From positions 310,001-374,000 of the forward strand of contig CAMLTW010000002.1 in assembly GCA_946486375.1 (NCBI GenBank): a stretch of DNA of 64,000 nt, given 5' to 3'. This DNA is from an uncultured Rikenellaceae bacterium. Its GTDB lineage: Bacteria; Bacteroidota; Bacteroidia; Bacteroidales; Rikenellaceae. The notes beneath the pieces are model-generated. The model did no database searches. It had not been told where the DNA came from and saw only the letters and a list, made by a program, of their open reading frames with translations. Shown one piece after another: positions 1 to 8,894 of the stretch (position 1 is the stretch's first letter; every line of letters starts with the position of its first letter). The position numbers were made by a program, and so were the translations under genes.

Positions 1-246
1 ATAGTAAGCTCCTCCGTGAAACAGCGGATCGGCGGTGAATAAAGGCCGTTCGGGCAGGTAGAACCCGTAATCGCTCCAGCCGACCGCCTCCCCTTCGGGC
101 CGTTCGGCCGTCTTGTACGGATTGAACCGAATGGATACGGGAACCGGGGCATCGGTCAGCGCCTGGGCAAGCGGCTGCGCTTCGGCTGCGCCGAGCTGAT
201 CGGTCAGCGTGTTCAGAAAGGATGACGGTAACGGAATTTCGTTCAT
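1..246 (-). CDS. rRNA (cytosine-C5) methyltransferase, RsmF/NOL1-NOP2-Sun type, N-terminus only
   Basis: The 82 codons visible run off the left edge of the window. The protein starts MNEIPLPSSFLNTLTDQLG and continues with SIRFNPYK and YYLPERPLFTADPLFHGGAYY-type segments. In RsmF-like m5C methyltransferases these segments (ir.NP.K, then GyyL..RP.F..dplfhaGayYvQe) lie in the N-terminal RNA-binding region just before the SAM-binding Rossmann fold, which would lie outside the window. The family methylates cytosine in 16S rRNA. The start is the ATG at 246. The next gene upstream on this strand is the deoxynucleoside kinase, 51 bp away, so co-transcription is plausible. The catalytic cysteines cannot be seen here. 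Confidence 0.75.
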   Translation of the reverse strand, partial: MNEIPLPSSFLNTLTDQLGAAEAQPLAQALTDAPVPVSIRFNPYKTAERPEGEAVGWSDYGFYLPERPLFTADPLFHGGAYY

Positions 247-297
247 GCAGCGTCGGTTTACGGAATGGGCGATAGGGGTGGGTCTGCACCGGCAGGA

Positions 298-909
298 TCA
301 TTTCTCCGGTTTCAGTCCGGTTTCGATCATTCCGATGATGCGGTCGATGATTTTCGGATCCAGGATGAAATCGTTTTTGTCCACGTCGATCACCAGCGTC
401 TTGCCCCGGTAGATGTGTTCGATCCAGTGGTCGTATCGGGTATTCAGCCGTTGCAGGTAATCCTCCTGAATGGACATTTCGTAGGCCCGTCCCCGCCGCT
501 GGATTTGGCTGACGAGCGTCGGAACGCTCGCTTTCAGGTAGATCAGCAGGTCGGGCGTACGCACCAGCCCCTTGGAGAGTTCGAACACTTCCATGTAGGT
601 TTCGTAGTCCCGCGTAGCCATCAGTCCCGATTCGTGCAGGTTGGCGGCGAAAATGTGGGCGTCTTCGTAAATCGTCCTGTCCTGGATCAGGTTTTCCCGG
701 CTCTCCCGGATGTCGAGCGCCTGCCGGAGCCGTTTCCCCAGAAAATAAATCTGGAGGTTGAACGACCAGCGGTTCATGTCTTCGTAAAAGTCCCCGATGT
801 AGGGGTTGTCGCTGTCTTCGTAAAGCGGCTTGTAGCCGAGCCTTTCGGCCAGAATCTCCGTCAGGGTGGTTTTGCCGCTTCCGATGTTGCCTGCTATCGC
901 TATATACAT
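298..909 (-). CDS. deoxynucleoside kinase (dNK/dGK family)
   Basis: A 203-residue P-loop kinase. The P-loop GNIGSGKTT is at residues 7-15, the DRT-type motif appears as QDRTIYEDAHIF about a third of the way in, and an arginine-rich lid (RRGRAYEMS) follows the segment PDLLIYLKAS. This is the layout of the small deoxynucleoside kinases, which phosphorylate salvaged deoxynucleosides with ATP in the cytoplasm. Which base is preferred cannot be read from the sequence. An upstream extension is open to 936, but MYIAIAGNIGSGKT at 909 places the P-loop at the usual N-terminal position, so this start is preferred. It lies 57 bp downstream of the glycosyltransferase and probably shares its transcript. 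Confidence 0.85.
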   Translation of the reverse strand: MYIAIAGNIGSGKTTLTEILAERLGYKPLYEDSDNPYIGDFYEDMNRWSFNLQIYFLGKRLRQALDIRESRENLIQDRTIYEDAHIFAANLHESGLMATRDYETYMEVFELSKGLVRTPDLLIYLKASVPTLVSQIQRRGRAYEMSIQEDYLQRLNTRYDHWIEHIYRGKTLVIDVDKNDFILDPKIIDRIIGMIETGLKPEK

Positions 910-966
910 AATTTCCTCGCTTCTGTCGGAACGCAATTTTGCGGTTCCGGGGTTTGTTGCCGGGGA

Positions 967-2115
967 TCAGCGGCCTCCGACCTGGCGGTAAAGTTCCATG
1001 AACCGGTCGGTCATGGCCTCCCAGCTGAACCGTTTCTTTTCCGCGGCGACGTTTTTCCGGAACTCCGCTTCCTTTCCCTCGTCGTAGAAGCGGTCTACGG
1101 CTTCGGCGATCGCCTCCGGCGTCGTGTCCACCACGTATCCCGCCTTTCCGTCCGGGACGATTTCCGCCAGTCCGCCCACCCGCGTCACGATCATCGGGAC
1201 GTCGAAATGGTAAGCCACCTGCGTCACGCCGCTTTGCGTGGCGCTCCGGTAGGGCTGGATCACCAGATCGGCAGCGGAAAAAAAGTACTTCACGTCGTCG
1301 TCTCCGATGAAATAATCGTAAAGCAGTATTTCATGTTCCAGACCGTGATGTCGGATTCGTTCTTCGTATTTCCCTTTGTCCGAGTAATACTCTCCGGCTA
1401 CGACCAGCTGCCGTTTGCCGAGCGTGCAGTGCGCTTTCAGGAGCGCCCAGGCGTCGATCAGCAGGTCGAGGCCCTTGTAGTCCCGGACATAACCGAAAAA
1501 GAGCGAATAACGGTATTCAGGGTTCAACCCCAGTTTCCGGCAGGCTTCTTCCCGCGGAACCGGGTCTCCGTAAACGTCGAACAAGGGATGCGGTGCAAAC
1601 AAGGCCGGTTTCGCGGTCGTGAACCGATCCAGATCGCTTTTCACCTGTTCGGACATGTAAATGAATCCGTCCGCGCTCCCTACGAAATACCGGGTGAACA
1701 GCCCGTCCAGCGGTCTTTTCTCATGCGGAACCACGTTATCCAGCAAGGCGAGCACTTTCGTGTGTCCGTTTTTGCGGGCCAGCCGGCAAATGGTACCGAA
1801 ACAGGGAGCCATGAGCGGCAGCCAGTACCGGATTACGATCGCATCGGGTTTCTCCCGGCGCAGCCTGCGCCCTATCCGGAACCAGTTCAGCGGGTTGACC
1901 GTGTTTACCGTCCGGAGGATTTCGAGGTCGCCGGGCGCCGGGGAATCCGAATACTGGCTTTTGCCCGGAAACAGGAAAGACGGATACTGCACCGTGAAAG
2001 TATGGATACGCGCATCCACCCCTTTCCGCCGGAACATCCGCGCCAGCATCTGATTGAACGAGGTCAGCCCTCCCCGGTAGGGATGGGCGGTTCCGATGAA
2101 AGTCGCGCTTTTCAT
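967..2115 (-). CDS. glycosyltransferase family 4 (GT-B fold)
   Basis: 382 residues. The N-terminal half begins MKSATFIGTAHPYRGGLTSF, the glycine-rich first loop of GT-B enzymes. The C-terminal half has LFFGYVRDYKGLDLLIDAW and the nucleotide-sugar binding stretch ADLVIQPYRSATQSGV..VPMIVTRVGGLAEIV, which is the GT4 donor site. No signal peptide is visible, so it is a cytoplasmic or membrane-associated enzyme, probably in glycan or lipid glycosylation; donor and acceptor are unknown. A longer open frame extends upstream, but the ATG at 2115 overlaps the stop of the GH3 gene by 4 bp (ATGA) and begins the conserved domain. The overlap implies translational coupling to that gene. Confidence 0.85.
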   Translation of the reverse strand: MKSATFIGTAHPYRGGLTSFNQMLARMFRRKGVDARIHTFTVQYPSFLFPGKSQYSDSPAPGDLEILRTVNTVNPLNWFRIGRRLRREKPDAIVIRYWLPLMAPCFGTICRLARKNGHTKVLALLDNVVPHEKRPLDGLFTRYFVGSADGFIYMSEQVKSDLDRFTTAKPALFAPHPLFDVYGDPVPREEACRKLGLNPEYRYSLFFGYVRDYKGLDLLIDAWALLKAHCTLGKRQLVVAGEYYSDKGKYEERIRHHGLEHEILLYDYFIGDDDVKYFFSAADLVIQPYRSATQSGVTQVAYHFDVPMIVTRVGGLAEIVPDGKAGYVVDTTPEAIAEAVDRFYDEGKEAEFRKNVAAEKKRFSWEAMTDRFMELYRQVGGR

Positions 2116-3629
2116 GTTTCCAGGGCGGTTGGTTCCAAGAGTTGTTCGATATAGCGGCGGTCGTTGTACAGCCGCGGCACTTTGTGCTGTCCGCCCAGTT
2201 TCCCCCGTGCAGCCATCCAGCGGTAGAACGTTCCCTTCGGCATCGACCGTACCACCGGCGCCTGAAGGGTGGTGTCCTTGAACCGCTTGGCCTCGTAATC
2301 GGAGTTGACCTGCTGCAACGTTTTGTCCAGCACTTCCGCAAAAAGAGCGATGTTTTCCGGCTCGCGGGAAAACTCGATCAGCCATTCATGCGCTCCTTTG
2401 GCCCGACCGTCCATATACACCGGCCCCGCCGTATAGTCGGCTACGGCGGCTCCCGTCGCCCGGCAGGCCGCCTGTACGGCCTTTTCCGCATTGTCGAGGA
2501 TCACTTCTTCCCCGAAGGCGTTGATGAACAGCTTGGTGCGTCCGGTGATCCTGATCTTGTACGGACGGAGGGACGTGAATTCCACCGTATCCCCGATCAT
2601 ATACCTCCACAGTCCGTTGCTGGTCGTGATGATGAGGGCGTAGTTCTCTCCCGTTTTCACCCCTTCCAGCGGCACCGCGGCGGACGGATCGCTCAGTCGG
2701 TCGGTCGGCAGGAACTCGTAATAGATGCCGTAGTCCAGCATCAGCAGCATGTCCCGTGTGCCGGGATCGTCCTGAATGCCGAAGAAGCCTTCCGACGCAT
2801 TGTAGGTTTCCATGTACTTCATGATGGGAGAGGGGATCATCTGCCGGTACTGTTCCCGGTAGGGGTCGAAGCTCATCCCCCCGTGGACGAACAGCTCCAG
2901 CCGCGGCCACACTTCCAGCAGGTTGTTTTTGCCCGTATAATCCAGAATCTTGCGGATCATGACCAGGTTCCACGACGGCACGCCGGCGAAAGCGGTGACC
3001 TTTTTGCCGGCCGTTTCTTCGCAGATTCGGATCACCTTTTCCTCGAAGTCCGGGATCAGAGCCGTTTCCACGGAAGGAACCCGTTTCCAGGCCGCCCATT
3101 TGGGGGTATTTTCGATCAGGATCGCAGACAGGTCGCCGCTTTGGGCATGCCCCCCCAGCGGATCGAGGCGGTGGCTTCCTCCCAGCGTCAGGGTTTTCCC
3201 TTCGTAAACCCGGCTTTCGGGGTAGAGGGAAGAAAAGAGGCCTGCGATGTCCTTCGGGCCGCGCAGGTGAGAATCGTAAAGGCCGTCGTCGGTCACCGGA
3301 ATGAATTTGCTCTTATCGTCGGTGGTGCCGGACGATTTGGCGAACCACCGGGTCGCCCCCGGCCACAGCACCGACTTTTCCCCCTGCCGCACCCGGTCGA
3401 TGTAAACCCGCAGCGTTTCATAGTCGGTTACCGGTACCCGGCGGCGGAAAGCTTCCGGGTCGTCGATGGCGGAAAAACCGTGTTCCTTTCCGTAATCGGT
3501 GCAGGAACCCGCTTCCATCAGCCGCAGGAATTGCCGGTGTTGTGCCGCTTCGGGGTTTCGCCGGAAATCGTCGATCTCCCGGAGCCTCCGGGAACAGAAC
3601 AGACTGACCAGCCGCGCAGATAATGCCAT
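2112..3629 (-). CDS. GH3 auxin-responsive promoter family protein (acyl-adenylating enzyme)
   Basis: 505 residues of the GH3/JAR1 part of the ANL adenylating superfamily. The three adenylate-forming motifs are present: SSGTT (in FAKSSGTTDDKSKFIP), YNASEGFFG (YxxSEG) and LWRYMIGDTV (RYxxGD). Plant GH3 enzymes adenylate a carboxylic acid and couple it to an amino acid. The bacterial homologues, common in Bacteroidetes, have no settled substrate. It is the first gene of a minus-strand set (GH3, GT4, dNK, rRNA methyltransferase) and overlaps the glycosyltransferase by 4 bp, hinting at a shared pathway, perhaps acyl or aminoacyl decoration of a glycan, which is inference only. Confidence 0.85.
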   Translation of the reverse strand: MALSARLVSLFCSRRLREIDDFRRNPEAAQHRQFLRLMEAGSCTDYGKEHGFSAIDDPEAFRRRVPVTDYETLRVYIDRVRQGEKSVLWPGATRWFAKSSGTTDDKSKFIPVTDDGLYDSHLRGPKDIAGLFSSLYPESRVYEGKTLTLGGSHRLDPLGGHAQSGDLSAILIENTPKWAAWKRVPSVETALIPDFEEKVIRICEETAGKKVTAFAGVPSWNLVMIRKILDYTGKNNLLEVWPRLELFVHGGMSFDPYREQYRQMIPSPIMKYMETYNASEGFFGIQDDPGTRDMLLMLDYGIYYEFLPTDRLSDPSAAVPLEGVKTGENYALIITTSNGLWRYMIGDTVEFTSLRPYKIRITGRTKLFINAFGEEVILDNAEKAVQAACRATGAAVADYTAGPVYMDGRAKGAHEWLIEFSREPENIALFAEVLDKTLQQVNSDYEAKRFKDTTLQAPVVRSMPKGTFYRWMAARGKLGGQHKVPRLYNDRRYIEQLLEPTALET

Positions 3630-3797
3630 AATTCCGTATTGTTGGGACGAAGCTATCCGGGTCGATCCGGAACTTCGTACGCAAATTTAATGATTTTTTA
3701 CGAACCCCGGTACGCTGTCCGGTTTATTTGGAAAGGATGCGGAGAAAACGGAGCCCCGGTTCGGAAAAACGACGTTGTCAGCGGGAATATCCGAAAA

Positions 3798-3834
3798 CTG
3801 TCAGAATGGCACGTCGGAATGTCCGATCTGACAG
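3798..3834. promoter_or_regulatory. nested inverted repeat upstream of groES
   Basis: CTGTCAGA (3798-3805) and TCTGACAG (3827-3834) are perfect 8-bp inverted arms. Inside them TCGGA (3814-3818) and TCCGA (3822-3826) form a second hairpin separated by ATG. The bases between the outer left arm and the inner stem contain TGGCAC (3807-3812), which recurs in the next palindrome. It is a candidate operator for the groESL operon. It does not match the CIRCE consensus TTAGCACTC-N9-GAGTGCTAA. Confidence 0.5.
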
Positions 3835-3851
3835 GAAAAAGGGTGTTTCGG

Positions 3852-3872
3852 GTGCCAAAAGGGTTTTGGCAC
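3852..3872. promoter_or_regulatory. perfect palindrome GTGCCAAAA-GGG-TTTTGGCAC upstream of groES
   Basis: Two perfect 9-bp arms with a 3-nt spacer, ending 78 bp before the groES start. The right arm supplies TGGCAC, then eight bases, then TTGA, which resembles a sigma-54 -24/-12 element but lacks the invariant GC of the -12 box. An operator or alternative-sigma recognition site for heat-shock control is the likely role; which protein binds is unknown. Confidence 0.5.
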
Positions 3873-3950
3873 ATTATGTGTTGAGTTACAAGGCGAATTT
3901 GTTCAATATTCGGATAACTTCAAAGTCAAACAATTTAAAATAAGTGAGTT

Positions 3951-4220
3951 ATGAGTATCAAACCTTTAGCAGACCGTGTTCTGATCGAACCCAAAGCGGC
4001 TGAAGAAAAGACTGCCAGCGGATTGTTCATTCCGGATACCGCAAAAGAAAAACCGCTCGAAGGAACCGTAATCGCCGTAGGCCCCGGAACCAGCGAAGTG
4101 ACGATGGAAGTGAAGGCCGGCGACAAGGTGTTGTACGGCAAATATGCCGGCACCGAAATCACTGTGGACGGCAAGGACTACCTGATCATGCGCCAGAGCG
4201 ACATTCTGGCCGTTATCTGA
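3951..4220 (+). CDS. groES: co-chaperonin GroES
   Basis: 89 residues, the usual length. It starts [15 protein letters not shown] and carries the mobile loop around [12 protein letters not shown] that contacts GroEL, followed by the beta-barrel ending [15 protein letters not shown]. GroES forms the heptameric lid of the GroEL folding chamber in the cytoplasm. It is 49 bp upstream of groEL and forms the usual bicistronic operon with it. The upstream region has two palindromic elements instead of a standard TAnnTTTG promoter, consistent with stress control. Confidence 0.98.
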   Translation: MSIKPLADRVLIEPKAAEEKTASGLFIPDTAKEKPLEGTVIAVGPGTSEVTMEVKAGDKVLYGKYAGTEITVDGKDYLIMRQSDILAVI

Positions 4221-4257
4221 TTTATCCGATTTCGCATTACAAATTCCGAACATCTAA

Positions 4258-5901
<1,644 letters not shown>

Positions 5902-5963
5902 TTTGAGCTTTCGGTTCCCTCTTTCCGCGGAAGTGTTGGAAGAGGGACGGAGGACGGCGAAGG

Positions 5964-6003
5964 AAGCCCCCTTTTCCCTGCATGGGAGAAGGGGGCTTTT
6001 ATC
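5964..6003 (+). terminator. intrinsic terminator after groEL
   Basis: A long stem pairs AAGCCCCCTTTTCCC with GGGAGAAGGGGGCTT across a 4-nt TGCA loop (one A-C mismatch in the stem) and is followed by TTTTAT. It ends the groESL transcript. Confidence 0.85.
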
Positions 6004-6388
6004 GTGTTTTGTCGGCAAAATATGTTGTATTAAAAGGCTAAAAGTTTCATTTTATTTGAAAAATAGAATAAATTTGTAAATGCAACAGCCTATTGAGGAG
6101 GAGGTCCCGCACCATGTTTTGAAAATTTTGTTACCTTTGTTGGGTATGCCGTCGGGCGTACGGACATATTTTTAAACATGGAAAGTGTTTAGCTTTATTC
6201 TTGCGGATAAAATCTGGTAAATTTTTAGCAGGAGAATGAGCTGACTTCTTCCGCGTCATGATCCGTTTATGGCGTGGGCTGTTGCTTATTTTACTGCCAG
6301 GTTTACCAGAGCCCTTCCGTTGAAATGAGCGATCAGTCCCACGCTTTCTTTACCTTCGATCGATCCTTTTCCGGGGCTGGAAAGGACA
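6004..6388. other. intergenic region upstream of the GT2 gene with two -7-like elements
   Basis: About 385 bp with no gene. Two matches to the Bacteroidetes -7 motif TAnnTTTG lie on the plus strand: TAAATTTG (6069-6076) and TACCTTTG (6132-6139). Neither has a clear TTG at the usual 19-20 nt upstream, so either could drive the glycosyltransferase but the assignment is weak. The leader from the second would be about 240-270 nt long, and I see no riboswitch in it. Confidence 0.4.
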
Positions 6389-7234
6389 TTGGCGGTGGAA
6401 ATGATGCACGTGTCTCTGGTAATTACGACTTACAACTGGCCCGAAGCGCTGTCGCTTTGCCTGGAGAGCGCGGCACGTCAGACCCTGCTTCCGGCGGAAG
6501 TGATGGTGGCGGACGACGGATCGGACGAACGGACGAAGGCCGTCGTCGACCGCTTTCGGGAGCGGGTTTCTTTTCCGGTGAAACACATCTGGCAGGAGAA
6601 CCGGGGATACCGGCTGGCGGTCGTGTGCAATAGGGCGCTGGCCATTTGTCAAGGAAATTACGTAGTGCAGGTGGAGGGGGATGCGGTTTTGCACCGGCGC
6701 TTTCTGGAGGATCATGCCGCTGCGGCTGCAGAGGGATATTTCGTTTCCGGCGACCGGGCATGTATGGAGGAAAGACTGATGCGGAAGGTGCTGGAAACCG
6801 GTTCGGAAGCCGGCGTGTCCTGGTATGTGTCGGGAGTGCGGCAACGGGCTAAGGCCTATCGTGCCGTTTGGCTTTCCCGGCTGATGTGCCGGTACGGGAC
6901 CGATTCGTTCCGCTGCGGTTCCGGGTGCAACCTGGCTTTCTGGCGCGATGATCTTTGGTGCGCCAATGGGTACGACGAGTCGCTTGAAGGTTGGGGACGG
7001 GAGAAAGAAGACCTGACACACCGGTTGATGAGGCTGGGAATCCGGAAAAGAACCCTGCGTTTTGCCGGCATCATGTATCGTTTGTGGTGTCCGGTGCAAC
7101 AGGAAGCACCTTCTTTTGCCCGCAATGATCTCCGTCCGCTTCTTCCGATTTCCGACGGCCCGGCGGTTTGTCGAAACGGCATCTGTAAGCCGGAGGCGGT
7201 GGCCCCTCTCCGTGTTCTCAAATCCTTATCCTGA
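6389..7234 (+). CDS. glycosyltransferase family 2 with galactosyltransferase-type C-terminal domain
   Basis: 281 residues as written. The GT-A fold is indicated by MHVSLVITTYNWPEALSLCLES, then VMVADDGSDE (nucleotide-binding aspartates) and the metal-site equivalent VEGDAV. The C-terminal part has FRCGSGCNLAFWRDDL and GYDESLEGWGREKEDL, close to the GWGxEDxDL signature of galactosyltransferase-like C-terminal domains. It probably transfers a hexose or HexNAc to a surface glycan in the cytoplasm; the acceptor is unknown. ATG codons at 6401 and 6404 immediately precede the first beta-strand and are as likely as 6389. It stands alone, converging on the MscS channel gene. Confidence 0.8.
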   Translation: MAVEMMHVSLVITTYNWPEALSLCLESAARQTLLPAEVMVADDGSDERTKAVVDRFRERVSFPVKHIWQENRGYRLAVVCNRALAICQGNYVVQVEGDAVLHRRFLEDHAAAAAEGYFVSGDRACMEERLMRKVLETGSEAGVSWYVSGVRQRAKAYRAVWLSRLMCRYGTDSFRCGSGCNLAFWRDDLWCANGYDESLEGWGREKEDLTHRLMRLGIRKRTLRFAGIMYRLWCPVQQEAPSFARNDLRPLLPISDGPAVCRNGICKPEAVAPLRVLKSLS

Positions 7235-7270
7235 TACGAATAGGACAGTTCGGTTCCCTGTTTAGCCCTC

Positions 7271-8680
7271 TCAGGAACCGGAGGCCGGAACATCGGGTCC
7301 TATCGTTTCCTTCGCAGCGGAGCCGGGCGTGCCGGAAGTCTGCCCGGACATGCCGGAAGACGGAGCGGAATGCGGAACCGCAGGAGAGGACGGGGCGGCA
7401 GGGGCAACGGGGCCCTCGGCCGGGGAGAGGTTGCGGTTTTCAAGCGTGCGGATGTCCGTCCCGGAAGGAACCTGGAACAGCCGCAGTCCGAAAACGGGAG
7501 CGAGCGCCATGACATGCTCCATGATGTCCGCCACTTCTTTCTCGTAGAGCACCCACGCCGTGGTTTTGGTGAACGCGTATATCTGGAGGATGATGCCGTT
7601 GTCCGTGTGGGGCAGGTAGCGGATGATCAGCAGCATGTCGGGATTGACGTTGGGATGGGTGGTGACGTAGGCTTCCACGTAGCTGCGGTACAGCCCCAGA
7701 TTGGTGGCGAAGTTGCTGGTGTTGATCTGTTGGAACAGTTTCATCATCACGTCGGCCTTGGGCGCCACCAGCCGGTCGGCGGCGATTTCCCCGACCTGCT
7801 CGTCAGTGAGGATATTCATCGAATTGCTGTCGATGTAGAGCTGCCGGACGAACTGGCGCCCCGTTCCTTCCTCCATGCTCCGCCAGTTGGTGAACGATCC
7901 GGAAACCATGGAATAGATGGGTACCATGGTGGTGGTGTTGTTCCAGTTCAGCACCTTGACCGTTGTAAGGGTCACTTCGAGCACCGTGCCGTTGGCGTCG
8001 TGGGCGGGAACCACGATCCAGTCCCCGCGGCGGATCATGTCCTGGGCGGTCAGCTGGATGGAGGCGACGAACCCCAGGATGGTATCCCGGAAAACGAGGG
8101 TGAAAACGGCCGCCGAAGCGCCCAGACCGACGAACAGCTTGCTGGGGTCTTCGTTCAGCAGGATGGAGATCATGCCGACGATCCCGATGATGTATACCAG
8201 AATTTTGGCCGTCTGGACGAAACCTTTGATGGATTTCTCCCGCGTGCTGGATTCGTAGATGTCGTTGGAAGCGTCCAGAAAGGAAATGACGACTCCGATG
8301 GCCATGGCGATGATGACGCATTTGGTGATGACCCGTGCGGCTTCGATGAACCGGGTGTCGTATCCCGTAAAGATGACGTTGATCAACAGCAGAACTCCGA
8401 TGGCCGGAACCAATCGGACGGTGCGGTGGAAAAAATGGTGTTGATAGAGGTAGTCGTCCCATTTGGTGCGGGTGCGGGTGGCGGCGTGCTTGATGTATTT
8501 GAGGGCGACCCGGGTCGCCAGCAGGTTCAGCAGCCAGACGATGACCGCCAGAAAAACGCATGCCGTCAGGAACGTGAGCAGGTCGGAAAGGGCCTGGGAC
8601 ATGCCCGCATGTCGGAGGAGCTCTTCCAGACGCTGTATGAACCAGAATTTGGAGGTAAGGGGTTCTTTCATGGTGCGCAT
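7271..8680 (-). CDS. MscS-family mechanosensitive channel, YbdG-like
   Basis: 469 residues. About five hydrophobic segments fill the N-terminal half. The MscS pore and beta-domain follow: LFVGLGASAAVFTLVFRDTILGFVASIQLTAQDMIRRGDWIVVP, with the conserved GF..SIQL and RGDWI. After that VLNWNNTTTMVPIYSMVSGSFTNWRSM matches the long YbdG-type insertion more than short MscS. Such channels release solutes on hypo-osmotic shock in the inner membrane. The C-terminus is a low-complexity Pro/Ser/Ala tail of about 60 residues. An ATG at 8671 is an alternative start. It is divergent from secDF. Confidence 0.85.
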   Translation of the reverse strand: MRTMKEPLTSKFWFIQRLEELLRHAGMSQALSDLLTFLTACVFLAVIVWLLNLLATRVALKYIKHAATRTRTKWDDYLYQHHFFHRTVRLVPAIGVLLLINVIFTGYDTRFIEAARVITKCVIIAMAIGVVISFLDASNDIYESSTREKSIKGFVQTAKILVYIIGIVGMISILLNEDPSKLFVGLGASAAVFTLVFRDTILGFVASIQLTAQDMIRRGDWIVVPAHDANGTVLEVTLTTVKVLNWNNTTTMVPIYSMVSGSFTNWRSMEEGTGRQFVRQLYIDSNSMNILTDEQVGEIAADRLVAPKADVMMKLFQQINTSNFATNLGLYRSYVEAYVTTHPNVNPDMLLIIRYLPHTDNGIILQIYAFTKTTAWVLYEKEVADIMEHVMALAPVFGLRLFQVPSGTDIRTLENRNLSPAEGPVAPAAPSSPAVPHSAPSSGMSGQTSGTPGSAAKETIGPDVPASGS

Positions 8681-8812
8681 GTGGTTTGCTGCCGGAAGGA
8701 ACGTTGCAAATACCGTGCGATCCCCGCTGTTTCCGTTCCGGAGGTGCCTGCCGCCCGTATCCTTATCCTGCTGTTATCGGTTCGATTGTGCAAGAATTTG
8801 GGACTCCCTGTG

Positions 8813-8842
8813 TTGTTATTTGCGAAAATTTATGTAGGTTTG
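8813..8842 (+). promoter_or_regulatory. secDF promoter, Bacteroidetes type
   Basis: TTG (8813-8815), 19 nt, then TAGGTTTG (8835-8842), a full match to the -7 consensus TAnnTTTG with correct spacing. Transcription would start about 50 nt before the secDF ATG at 8895. Confidence 0.7.
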
Positions 8843-8894
8843 CAAATTAATTGACCGGAAGAATCAATAAGTCATAAATAAAATTTCTGAACAA

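Larger units (their letters stand above)
3630..3950. other. intergenic region between GH3 gene and groES, divergent promoters
   Basis: 321 bp without a gene, between divergent GH3 and groES. It holds the two inverted-repeat structures listed separately (3798-3834 and 3852-3872). No clear TAnnTTTG promoter was found in front of groES, which would fit control by an alternative factor. Confidence 0.6.

Noticed and set aside
265..2154. A long plus-strand open frame over the kinase and glycosyltransferase genes
   Set aside because: It is the complement of two clearly recognisable genes and its translation has no family resemblance. High GC leaves long chance frames on the antisense strand throughout the host part; the same applies at 17819-20953, 24645-26900 and 27343-30465.
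3798..3872. CIRCE/HrcA operator upstream of groES
   Set aside because: Neither inverted repeat matches TTAGCACTC-N9-GAGTGCTAA.
3867..3886. Sigma-54 promoter for groES (TGGCAC then TTGA)
   Set aside because: The invariant GC of the -12 element is missing (GT is found), so I call only a palindrome, not a sigma-54 promoter.
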